Of a stretch of DNA of 64,000 nt, positions 1 through 9,600 are shown in pieces. The DNA lies in contig CANJKZ010000179.1 of assembly GCA_947471745.1 (NCBI GenBank), positions 62,001 through 126,000 of the forward strand, given 5' to 3'. A program made the position numbers and the translations under genes. Within the stretch, counting starts at the first letter, position 1; every line of letters starts with the position of its first letter. The stretch comes from Closterium sp. Naga37s-1. Its lineage: Eukaryota; Streptophyta; Zygnematophyceae; Desmidiales; Closteriaceae. The notes under the pieces are model-generated. The model ran no database searches, was not told the DNA's origin, and saw nothing but the letters and a program-made list of their open reading frames with translations.

Positions 1-561
1 TCTGGCGACAATGCCTGGAAATAAGGAGTTACAGTATGACCTGCGAACAACTGACCTTCTTCGTCAATCGTCGAAAGTCTGTCGTCCGGCAACACAACAG
101 CCCTGTTCGGTAGCACCACCACCAACCACCTCAAACAACCACTGGATTTGACCTGGTCAATCGCACGGTTCAGAACTTCTGAACGACCTCGCAATGGCCC
201 TTCAACGTTGGGATTCACCGCAGGAAGTCATTTCAACCTATCTGAAACCGACTCCGCCCAACCTAACCCAAAGGTGTCTTGTTCGGCAACTCCATTCTCG
301 GAACCCTAGCTCTCTCCTCCACCATTCTTTCTGCTTGACACAACCGGGATTCACAGGGTACCAGCTTTTCTTGAAGGTCGAGCCTTCAAGGCTTTTCCTC
401 GAGGTGAGAAGGTATAGGTGTCTGCTGAACTGACCGAGTGCGTAAGTGCTGGGTGGGGGAAAAAGTGCTGCAGTTTCTGCTGTCTTGATAGCCTGCTTCG
501 TTTCTTTCGCTACTACCTGCGGCTTTGTCTCCTGAACCAGCCAGTTCGGAGGTGTAGAAAC
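1..561. other. 5' flank of the SKIP gene
   Basis: No convincing coding sequence, RNA gene or repeat was recognised. Short open frames here lack any familiar domain. The segment probably holds the promoter and 5' UTR of the SKIP gene that starts at 562. Confidence 0.4.
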
Positions 562-2439
562 ATGGCGTCCACGTCAGCCTTTAAGTTCCTGAGTCAGCTT
601 CCTGCGCCTAAAAACAAGAGCGTCTACGACGCTTCCTCGGACGCCTGGTTCGCGAATCGCGACAGAGATCCAGATGCCGCAGTTGGCGGAGCAGCAGCAG
701 GGGGTAAAATAGTTCCTAAACGCCAAATACCTCCTTACGGCAAGAGGCAAGGGTTTGTCCCGCGCCGCGTCGAGGACTTTGGCGATGGCGGCGCGTTCCC
801 GGAGATCCACGTGGCGCAGTATCCGTTGGAGATGGGACGGAAACAGGAGAAGGTCACCAACAAGGTGCTTCCTGTGACTGTAGACGGGGAAGGCAATATC
901 GCGTACGACGCTATAGTGAAGCTCGGGGAAAATTCGCAGAAGGTGGTGTACAGCCAGCACAAGGATCTAATCCCGAAGATTCAGGACGAGGATCTGGAAG
1001 CGCTTCGGGACGAAGAGGACGAGGATGAGATGAAGGAAACCGCGGAGCGCACTAAGGCAGCCATTGATAAGATCGTCACGGCTCGGCTCAGCGCGGCTCA
1101 GCCTAAGAACGTCCCCGGTATTTCCAAGACCCCGCAATATATTAAATACACTCCCGGTATGCAGAATTCGGCTCATAATTCCGGCGCGAAGGAGCGCGTT
1201 ATCCGCATGGTGGAGATGCCGGTCGATCCGCTGGATCCGCCTAAATTCAAGCACAAGCGCGTACCGAAAGCGTCCGGCTCGCCGCCGGTCCCGGTGATGC
1301 ATTCCCCGCCTCGGCCGGTTACCGTTAAGGATCAGCAGGACTGGAAGATTCCTCCTTGCATTTCCAACTGGAAGAATCCCAAGGGGTATACAATTCCGTT
1401 GGATAAGCGTCTCGCGGCCGACGGTCGCGGGCTGCAGGAAGTGCAGATCAACGACAACTTCGCCCGCCTGTCCGAGTCGCTATACGTCGCGGAGAATAAG
1501 GCGCGCGAGGAGGTGGAGATGCGGTCGAAGATCCAGCGGGAGAGGATGCTGCTGGAGAAGGAGAAGAAGGAGCAGGAGCTCCGCCTGCTGGCGCAAAAGG
1601 CGCGCATGGAGCGCGCAGGCGGAGGCACCGGCGGAGGCGGAGGCGGAGCGGCTGGCGGAGGCGCGCTGGTTTCGCGTGAGGCTGCCGCGGGCGGAGCGGA
1701 AGGGGGGTACGGGCGGGCGGAAGGGGACGAGCCTCGGCGCGGGGAGACGCGGGAGGAGCGCGAGGAGCGGATGCGGAGGGAGGCGCTGCGGGAGGAGCGG
1801 CGGAGGGAGCGGGAGCGGGAGCGGCGGCTGGAGGCGAAGGAAGGCGCGGGCGGAAAGAAGAGCAAACTCACGCGCGACCGTGACCGCGATATCAGCGAGA
1901 AGATGGCGCTTGGGCTGGCTAACGTGGGCGGCGCCGGCGGCGGCGGGGAGATTATGTACGACCAGCGGCTTTTCAACCAGGAGCAGGGTATGGAGTCCGG
2001 ATTTGCCGCGGACGACACGTATAATATCTACGACAAGGGGCTGTTTAACCGCGAGGGCGCGAGCGGGCTGTATAAGGTGCGCAAGGGGGTGGATGAGGAG
2101 GTATACGCGGGGAGGGGCGGCGGGGAGGAGGGCGGCGGAGCGGACGCGCTGCTGCGCACGGAGCGGTTCAAGCCGGATAAGGGCTTCGCGGGTGAACGGG
2201 GCGCGGGGGGCGGCGGCGGGGCGCCGCGCGACGGGCCGGTGGAGTTCGAGCGCGATGCGGCTGTTGAAGCGGATCCGTTCGGGTTGGATCAGTTCTTGAC
2301 GCAGGTGAAGACGGGGAAAAAGGCGCTGGATAAGGTGGGCGCGGGGGGGACCATGCGCGCGAGCGGAGGCGGGGGGAGCTACGAGGCGTACGAGGGGGGG
2401 AGCTCGCGGAACCGGGTCGATTTTGAGCGGGGGAGGTGA
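562..2439 (+). CDS. SKIP: SNW/SKIP spliceosome and transcription cofactor (Prp45/SKIP family)
   Basis: Single-exon gene of 625 residues, close to the usual length of plant SKIP. The start at 562 is chosen because MASTSAFKFLSQLPAPK begins the conserved N-terminus; the open frame upstream is unrelated. The central SNW domain is clear: SNWKNPKGYTIPLDKRLAAD begins near residue 268, preceded by PPKFKHKRVPK and PVPVMHSPPRPVTVKDQQDWKIPPC. The C-terminal half is a charged E/R/K-rich helix followed by SKLTRDRDRDISEKMALG and the conserved GLDQFLTQVKTGKKALDKVG tail. By family knowledge SKIP works in the nucleus as a component of activated spliceosomes and as a transcriptional cofactor. Odd points are Gly-rich insertions around residues 355-375 and 580-600, and four degenerate copies of the 3' coding end just downstream. 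Identification is very secure. Confidence 0.95.
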   Translation: MASTSAFKFLSQLPAPKNKSVYDASSDAWFANRDRDPDAAVGGAAAGGKIVPKRQIPPYGKRQGFVPRRVEDFGDGGAFPEIHVAQYPLEMGRKQEKVTNKVLPVTVDGEGNIAYDAIVKLGENSQKVVYSQHKDLIPKIQDEDLEALRDEEDEDEMKETAERTKAAIDKIVTARLSAAQPKNVPGISKTPQYIKYTPGMQNSAHNSGAKERVIRMVEMPVDPLDPPKFKHKRVPKASGSPPVPVMHSPPRPVTVKDQQDWKIPPCISNWKNPKGYTIPLDKRLAADGRGLQEVQINDNFARLSESLYVAENKAREEVEMRSKIQRERMLLEKEKKEQELRLLAQKARMERAGGGTGGGGGGAAGGGALVSREAAAGGAEGGYGRAEGDEPRRGETREEREERMRREALREERRRERERERRLEAKEGAGGKKSKLTRDRDRDISEKMALGLANVGGAGGGGEIMYDQRLFNQEQGMESGFAADDTYNIYDKGLFNREGASGLYKVRKGVDEEVYAGRGGGEEGGGADALLRTERFKPDKGFAGERGAGGGGGAPRDGPVEFERDAAVEADPFGLDQFLTQVKTGKKALDKVGAGGTMRASGGGGSYEAYEGGSSRNRVDFERGR

Positions 2440-2481
2440 GGGGAGAGTTGCGGGGGAGTTGGGGAGGAGTAGGGGGTAACG

Positions 2482-3105
2482 TGCGCGCGAGCGGAGGCGG
2501 GGGGAGCTACGAGGCGTACGAGGGGGGGAGCTCGCGGAACCGGGTGGATTTCGAGCGGGGGAGGTGAGGGGAAATTCGTAGGGGAATGGGGGAGGAAGGG
2601 GGAGGGGAGGGGGGAAGGAGGGGAAAGGGGAGGGACGGGGTGGTGGGGTTTGAGCGGGAGTGGCGGTGGTTGAGGGGGGGACGGATTTGTTCGGGTTGGA
2701 TCAGTTCTTGACGCAGGTGAAGACGGGGAAGAAGGCGCTGGATAAGGTGGGCGCGGGGGGGACCATGCGCGCGAGCGGAGGCGGGGGGGGCTACGAGGCG
2801 TACGAAGGGGGGAGCTCGCGGAACAGGGTGGACTTCGAGCGGGGGAGGTGAGGGGGAAGTGGGGGGGAAGTGGGGGAGGTGTTGGGGGTAGCGTGCGCTC
2901 GAGTGGAGGCAGGGGCAGCTACGAGGCGTACGAGGGGGGTAGCGTGTGGAACAGGGTCGATTTCGAGCGGGGGAGGTGAGGGCACAGTCGGGGGAGAGAG
3001 GGTGGAGTGGGGGTAGTGTGCATGCGAGCGGAGACGGGGGGAGCTACGAGGTGTTCGAGGGGGGGAGCTTGTGGAACAGGGTTGATTTTGAACAGGGGAG
3101 GTGAG
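2482..3105 (+). repeat. Tandem partial copies of the SKIP 3' coding end
   Basis: Four diverged copies of the last part of the SKIP coding sequence lie directly downstream of its stop, at about 2482-2570, 2660-2855, 2893-2982 and 3018-3105. The second is longest and still reads FGLDQFLTQVKTGKKALDKV through to ERGR and a stop. The others cover only the last 25-30 codons, SYEAYEGGSSRNRVDFERGR-like. They are G-rich, increasingly degraded, and have no start of their own, so they are non-coding duplications of the coding end plus its 3' flank. Confidence 0.9.
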
Positions 3106-3877
3106 GGGGGAATCGGGGGGAAATGGGGGAAGAGTGGGGGGGTAGCGTGCGCGCAGGAAGTGAGCGGACAGAGCAGAGGAATGGGGAAGGAGGAAATGAA
3201 GTGGAGGAGTCTGAAGTAAGGGGATGAGAGGTGAGAGGAGAGAAAGATGTGATCGGGAAGGCGATTCATTGGTGGTGAAGGTGGAGGAAGTTGGGGGGTT
3301 GGAGTATCGTAAGGCGATGGCCAATCTGCATTTGATTTATGGTTGCTTATGCTGCAATCTTATGCTCTCAGGTGTTCTTTGACTGCTGGCAGCTGGCTGG
3401 ATCTTTCTATGTGGTCTAATGCTGACATTTCTACTTGCTTTGGTTCCCATTGATTGAGAAAGCGAACACTTTATTGAAGCCTGGCACGTTGGTTTATGTG
3501 TGTTCACCAAGCTGATATTGAGAGCATGCTGGCCGTTTGAACACATTCTGCCATTCTGTCAGCTCCAGGGTCTTATGATGACTGTATACATCTGTAGATT
3601 ATTTCTGTAGATTACTACCATTCCATAACGATCTGTGGCAAAATCGACCGCGATCCGCATCGATCGGGAATATTTTTACCGCGTCCTCAGATCTAGCAGC
3701 AATCTGTGAGTCTGGGTTGAAGCAGTCTTGGACTTCCCTGTACTTAGTAGCTAGACCAGTCAGCGGTACAGCTAGTGTGCTTCGCCAGGACGATACCTCA
3801 CGTTTTGCATGAAGATAGCTTGTATGTTACCTCGAATAGCCGCTCGCCGACCGAAACCTCGCGCCCAGAAGTACGCG
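3106..3877. other. Intergenic region between SKIP and the first LRR gene
   Basis: Apart from G-rich sequence continuous with the SKIP copies up to about 3150, no gene or RNA was recognised. The part nearest 3878 is the likely promoter and 5' UTR of the LRR gene. Confidence 0.4.
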
Positions 3878-6304
3878 ATGTCTCGCACGCGGATCGACGA
3901 TTTATCTGACGAACTCCTAGTGAAGATTTTCTGGCACAGCGATCAGCCAATCCCTAATCAACCTGATAGCGACGCTTTGGGGAGCTCCTGCAGTTCTATT
4001 GCGAGATACCTCCATTCGAAACGCGAATCGCCGAAACGCTATGAGAGTCCTTTACCGACTCCGCCTGTCTCCGCAAACGCCGCCTGGAATCTGCTCGTTG
4101 CTTCGATCTGCCGTCGCTGGCGCCGTCTCGCTCGGCGCTACGTCTCCACGCTTGTGATCAAAGACAACCCTGTAGTTTCTCGCGTTGAAATCTTTAACGC
4201 TATCACTTGTTTCCCAAACGTCACTCATTTTGAAATCAGCGACGTCAGCTTAGGAACGATAGACGAGGAGTTTCTAGATCACCTTGCCTTATCATGTCCT
4301 AAATTGACAATTCTTGACCTACTCAGCGACACGGAGGAACTGCTCGAATGTGGTCTTAGAACTAACCTGCAACCATTAGATATAGATTGTTTGGATAGAT
4401 TTTTCCGGCGATGCACTCAACTGGAACAGCTACGTCTCTTCTGTCTCCATGACCACGCGGACCTGCCAGCATCGTTTTTTCAACAGAAGCATCTCCACAC
4501 TCTTTCCCTGCTTCAGAATAGCCTGTTACAAAATCGTCACGAGCTTGTAGACTTAACTTCACTCACCGTTCTAGACATTCCAGACCTAGGAAACCCAGCA
4601 ATGTACTTTCAAGATCTCATAGATTTCAGTACGTTACACAGCTTGACACGTCTTGTAATTCCGGAGGCGTGCTGCTCTCTGTACGATTTTCCCGATGATC
4701 CGTTTACCATCGCACAATTTTCTTTCCTGAAAGCACTGGAATTCACGGTTAGCAGTCCCCGATTCGACCTACTGTTTCCTCCCGGCTCGCCATGCGCCAG
4801 TCTCGAACAGCTACGGATCGCCAACTGCATGGGACTCGAGCGACTTCCTAACGACGTTGCCGCGCTGTTGCCATGCCTTCGCGAGCTAAGTCTCCATCGA
4901 TGCTCTACGTTCGCTCAGCTGCCTGAAGAGTTTCTCTCCTTAAACCGTCTCGATTTTCTATGTGTTTCTCACTGTGAAGCGTTGCCTGAAAACTTCGGAC
5001 GCCTGACTGCCCTCAAGACTTTAATTCTGGATAACCTTCCACTTGTAGACCTCCCTCAATCCTTGTGCCATCTCTCATCTCTGGAAACGCTGTTTCTGAT
5101 TCGTTGCTCCGAGATTCGCGAGTTGCCAGTGGGATTTTGCTGCCTGCCAGCTGTCAAGAGGCTGTGGCTGGAGTTACCACAGGTCATGCTTCCAGCCGGT
5201 ATCGGACGGTTTAGAAATCTCCAGACTTTTTACCTGGATGGCTATCAGAAGCAGGTGCTGCTTCCATCCTCTTTCACGCAACTCTCTTCCCTGACGCGGT
5301 TGGAATTCAAAAGCTGCTCGCTATTGAAGCTTCCGGAGGACATGGGGATGATAAGCAGCTTACGGGAGTTATTCATCAGTTCCTGCCAAATTGTGGAGCT
5401 TCCAGAGTCGTTGACGGGCATTTCTGGCCTTGAAATCCTGACCGTTAATGATTGCACAAGGCTACGCGCGGTACCATCCAGGCTGGACGCATTCTCAAGG
5501 CTTAAAGTGCTGGAATTTGATGACTGCGAGAATCTGAGGGAGCTGCCGGAATTCCTGCCACAATCTCTCGAGGTGTTTAATCTTGGAAACTGGAGAAACG
5601 TCACACCTATGCCGAATGTCACCGTGCTGCCAAAGCTGAGGAAGTTGAACCTGAGACTGGTCGAGGTTGTGTGGGGTGTGACAGTCAGCAAGAGCTTATC
5701 TCGTCTGGAGCATCTGTACCTGGAACCGGGCAACGCCACGAAGCTTCCATTCCCGTTGGCTTACCTTTCTCAGCTTCGTACCTTGATAATCAAGACTGCC
5801 TGGAGGGTGGAGTCCCTTCCGAGTTTTGGGTCAACAATGGTGCAGCTGCGGCAGCTGCGCATTCACCATGCCAATGAGCTGAAGGAGCTTCCAGCAAGTA
5901 TTGTGGAGCTTCCACGTTTAACGGCTCTGGAGATTCACGCTCCTAAGCTGGCTCTTCTTCCTGAGGATCTGGGTTCGTTATCCAGGCTGCAAGAGTTGAA
6001 CCTGTCCAAATGCACCGCTCTGGAGCATCTGCCTGCTTCTCTGACGCAGCTCGCCTTTCTGTGTCGCCTGGATGCGGAGGACAGCCTGATCCGCTCACTG
6101 CCGCCCGGTTTTGAACAGCTTGCCAGGCTCCATACGCTTAACCTGGGGGGGTGCAAGCATCTGGAGTCCCTGCCCGAGGATTTCACCAAGCTCACAACGC
6201 TGAGGGAGTTGAATGTTTCTGGGTGTCCTAAAGTCATTGATTCTGACGGTTTTGTGCGTCCTCGTGGCATTCATGAGATGAAACTGGCGGGATTATTCAA
6301 GTAG
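3878..6304 (+). CDS. F-box-like leucine-rich repeat protein (paralogue 1)
   Basis: Intronless gene of 808 residues. An in-frame ATG exists at 3809, but 3878 is preferred because the two paralogues in this window also begin MS(R/H)T(R/H)I. The N-terminus IDDLSDELLVKIFWHSDQ resembles the first helices of an F-box, and after a Pro-rich insertion ASICRRWRRLARRYVSTLVI resembles its end. From about residue 110 to the C-terminus there are about 25 leucine-rich repeats of the plant type, such as LPQSLCHLSSLETLFLIRC. No NB-ARC, kinase or membrane segment is visible. By family, F-box LRR proteins act as substrate adaptors of SCF ubiquitin ligases; the target cannot be inferred. The domain is a divergent F-box, so the adaptor role is an inference. 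Confidence 0.78.
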   Translation: MSRTRIDDLSDELLVKIFWHSDQPIPNQPDSDALGSSCSSIARYLHSKRESPKRYESPLPTPPVSANAAWNLLVASICRRWRRLARRYVSTLVIKDNPVVSRVEIFNAITCFPNVTHFEISDVSLGTIDEEFLDHLALSCPKLTILDLLSDTEELLECGLRTNLQPLDIDCLDRFFRRCTQLEQLRLFCLHDHADLPASFFQQKHLHTLSLLQNSLLQNRHELVDLTSLTVLDIPDLGNPAMYFQDLIDFSTLHSLTRLVIPEACCSLYDFPDDPFTIAQFSFLKALEFTVSSPRFDLLFPPGSPCASLEQLRIANCMGLERLPNDVAALLPCLRELSLHRCSTFAQLPEEFLSLNRLDFLCVSHCEALPENFGRLTALKTLILDNLPLVDLPQSLCHLSSLETLFLIRCSEIRELPVGFCCLPAVKRLWLELPQVMLPAGIGRFRNLQTFYLDGYQKQVLLPSSFTQLSSLTRLEFKSCSLLKLPEDMGMISSLRELFISSCQIVELPESLTGISGLEILTVNDCTRLRAVPSRLDAFSRLKVLEFDDCENLRELPEFLPQSLEVFNLGNWRNVTPMPNVTVLPKLRKLNLRLVEVVWGVTVSKSLSRLEHLYLEPGNATKLPFPLAYLSQLRTLIIKTAWRVESLPSFGSTMVQLRQLRIHHANELKELPASIVELPRLTALEIHAPKLALLPEDLGSLSRLQELNLSKCTALEHLPASLTQLAFLCRLDAEDSLIRSLPPGFEQLARLHTLNLGGCKHLESLPEDFTKLTTLRELNVSGCPKVIDSDGFVRPRGIHEMKLAGLFK

Positions 6305-6608
6305 CAAGTTTGTATCAGGCCGAGATATTTCTTGCATTTTGCAAGTTTGTATGAATATCTATGATTGAACGTGTTTTGTGATGTTTAGACGATGTGGATG
6401 CGCTTCATGTTGGCTGGTGCAAGGGAGTGACCAGGCACTGAGGCACATTTGACAGTAAGGGTGGACATTTATTCGTGACAGTATTCTATGGTTCTGTTGT
6501 GTAGGTACCACTCTTTTGGTTTCTTGATATAGTGTTGAGTTCGCATGAATTTTTCTTCAAGGAGGCAGGCTGCGAAGTACATGTACTCGGCCATTTCCAG
6601 AAGCTTTT
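6305..6608. other. Spacer between the LRR gene and the RlmN-like gene
   Basis: About 300 bases with no recognised coding content. It should contain the 3' UTR of the LRR gene and the promoter and 5' UTR of the methyltransferase gene that follows on the same strand. Confidence 0.4.
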
Positions 6609-9600
6609 ATGGCGACCGCTACTCTTCCTCCTTGGACAAGCTCCAGAAAGGTGTTTGATTACGTGTCGCGCAGCCATTTTCGGGGCCACGTTTTCAACAG
6701 CTTCAATATCACCCGCTTTGGCGATCAAACGAGCTGCCATAATGCGTCGAATCAGCGTTCCTGTCAAATTCTGTCTGGTAATGCGTCGATCAGGAGTCCG
6801 TCGCACAGCCGATTGTCTTACAGAAGCGCGTCGCACAGGGGTTTATCGCACAGCTTGTCGCTTAGGGGTTTGTCGCACGGTAATCCGTCGCGTGAAGGTT
6901 TATACGACCAGGCTCTGCGAAGCGTGTCAGCGAGGAGCCAATCAGAGACCAGAACAGCTGCGATTAGCGCTCCACTACGAGCAGAAGCCGAGGCGGCAAT
7001 AGAACGAAATTTAGAACGCGCACCCGTGTATCTTAAAGACATGAGCTTCGAGCAACTAGAGGTGAGTCCGACACACGGCTTTGAGCATGGGTATGTGTGT
7101 GGGGGAGGGAGGGGGTGTAGAATCACCTGCATATTCAAGGAGAAAGGGGAGTGGGAACGGGTGGCTAGATTGGCCCTGGATGCGCGACAATATCTCTATA
7201 CGGGTGTGGATTGCGATTAAACCTGATGTGACTATATCGCAGGATTGGGTGGCAGCGGAGTGCGGGGAGGAGCACAGGAGGCGGGCAAAGGTCCTGTGGA
7301 AGTGGCTATATCGAGACGCCCACTGGGCTGAGAGTGTCGATGACATGGCAGGTGAAGCTGATGACGTGGCAAATGAGCCTGATGATGTGGTTGTTGTAGC
7401 TGCTGAGAAGCAGTTTTTCTACACTCCTTTACCCTCCTTCCATCCCTCTCTTTTGAGACTTTCACTACATTGGCAAAAAAAAACCCGCAAACGTCTTAGC
7501 ATCCCTAGTATCTGCGAAAAAACTTCTATTGCCCTCCCATCCCCACCGCTCAGGTCCCTGTATTCCTAAACTCTTTCCTTCCTCTCACTATTTTCCGTTG
7601 CAAAACTCAGCTGCTCCTTTCTCTCTCTATGTTTGTCTGCACTGCAGGCGTCAGTCGCTCCTTCCTCTCCCTCCTCGCCTCCTCGGGTGCTCGCTTCTCC
7701 TCCCTGCGCCTGCACTCCGTCCGAACAGCCGCCGACGGTACGAAGAAGGTGGGTGGTACACGCACGCACGTTCTGTCATGGACAGAACTTGTGTGTGCTT
7801 GAGCTGCGCCGCGACGCTGACTTGTCTCCTTCTGACCGCCACACTAGGCGTGGTGGACATAGTGCTGATTTCATTCCCCTGAACCAACCTTGGCTTGCAC
7901 GAACCTTTTTTAACCATTCCCAACCCCCCCGTACACCCCCCTTCCCACGAGCGCCGCTTGTCAGGTGCTCTTTGAGCTGAGCCGCGATGCGGACTTGACT
8001 CCTTCTGTCCGCCCTCATACTCTCTCACACCCCCATTCCCCACGTCCACACATATACCCCTTCGCTCTCAGGTGTTGTTTGAGCTGAGCCGCGATGCTGA
8101 CTTGTCTCCTTCTGACCGCTCCCGGTGACTAGGCGTGGTGGAATCAGTGCCCATTCCCCAGGGACCTCCTCTCAACACTCGCACAAACCGTTTCTAACCA
8201 CTCCCAACCCAACCGCCATGTATACCCCTCCCCACGGCCTCACCCTTCGCAGGTGTTGTTTGAGCTAAGTCGCGATGCCGACTTGTCTCCTTCTGACTGC
8301 TCGAATACTTTCACACGCCCCCACTCCCCCACGTACGCACACACACCCCTCCCCTCCTCACCCCTTGCTTGTCAGGTGTTGTTTGAGCTGAGCCGCGATG
8401 CTGACTTGTCTCCTTCTGACCGCCCCCGGCGACTAGGCGTGGTGGAAACAGTCTTGATTCCCCACCGACCAGGGAGGGGCGGGGAAGGTGGGGAGGAGGA
8501 GGAGGAGGACGAGGAGGAGGGGAGTGGTAGTGAGGATGAGAAAGAGGGGGATGGTATGAGCAGAACTGGGGCTATCAGCAGCAGTGGGAGCAGCAGAGGG
8601 AGCAGCAGGGGAAGGAGTAAGGGTGGGCGGAACACTGTGTGTGTGTCGACCCAGCTGGGGTGTGCCATGGGCTGCCAGTTTTGCTTCACTGCCAAGTAAG
8701 CTTTTCCTTGGTATGTAGGTGTATGGATGCAGCAAAGAGAGTAGCAGCAGCAGGAGGAGCAGAAGGAGTAAGGGTGGGCGGAACACTGTGTGTGTGACGA
8801 CTCAGCTGGGGTGTGCCATGGGGTGCCAGTTCTGCTTCACTGCCAAGTAAGGATCTTGTTGGTACGTATGTGTAAGGTTGCTGCAACGAGAACAGCAGCA
8901 ACAGCAGGAGGAGCAGCAGGAGAAGGAGTAAGACTGGGCGGAACACTGTGTGTGTGTCGACCCAGCTGGGGTGTGCCATGGGGTGCCAGTTCTGCTTCAC
9001 TGCCAAGTAAGCATGTCTTATCATGTCTGTGCACGCACACGCATATTATACAGCATGTGTGTTTCTGGTCATCTCAAAGTTCATCGTTTGAGGCGCCTCA
9101 TATGTGATCAGTTCCTGCGTACGCACACGCATGTAATACAGCATGCGGGTTGTTCCTGGTCATCCCAATATCAACACATCATCTTACCACACTCATCTCA
9201 TCACATTTAAGGAGCCTGGAAAATGTAACGTTGTCACTCTAACACTCCCAGCCCTTGTCATCTCACCACACTTGTTTCGCAGGATGGTGCAACCTGACAG
9301 CAGGAGAGGTCGTAGACCAGGTGGTTCGGATTCAACACAACCGTACTGCACTGTAGGATTTCAGCACACTCCCTCCTTTCGTCCCTTGTCGTATTTGCAT
9401 ACCCATTCTTTGCAGGATGGGTCTGCAGCGCAACCTTACGACAAGGGGGATCATGGATCAAGAGGTTCCGATTCGGCACATTGTCCCTTCAACACCCTCC
9501 CTTGTCATTTCAACCGTTCATCCCTTGTTGCCCTAACATGCTCTTCCCATGTTCTTAGGATGGGGCTGCAGAGAAACCTGACAGCAGGGGAGATCGTGGA

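Noticed and set aside
3878-6304. NLR-type disease resistance gene
   Set aside because: The LRRs resemble those of plant resistance proteins, but there is no NB-ARC, TIR or coiled-coil domain, and the N-terminus resembles an F-box.
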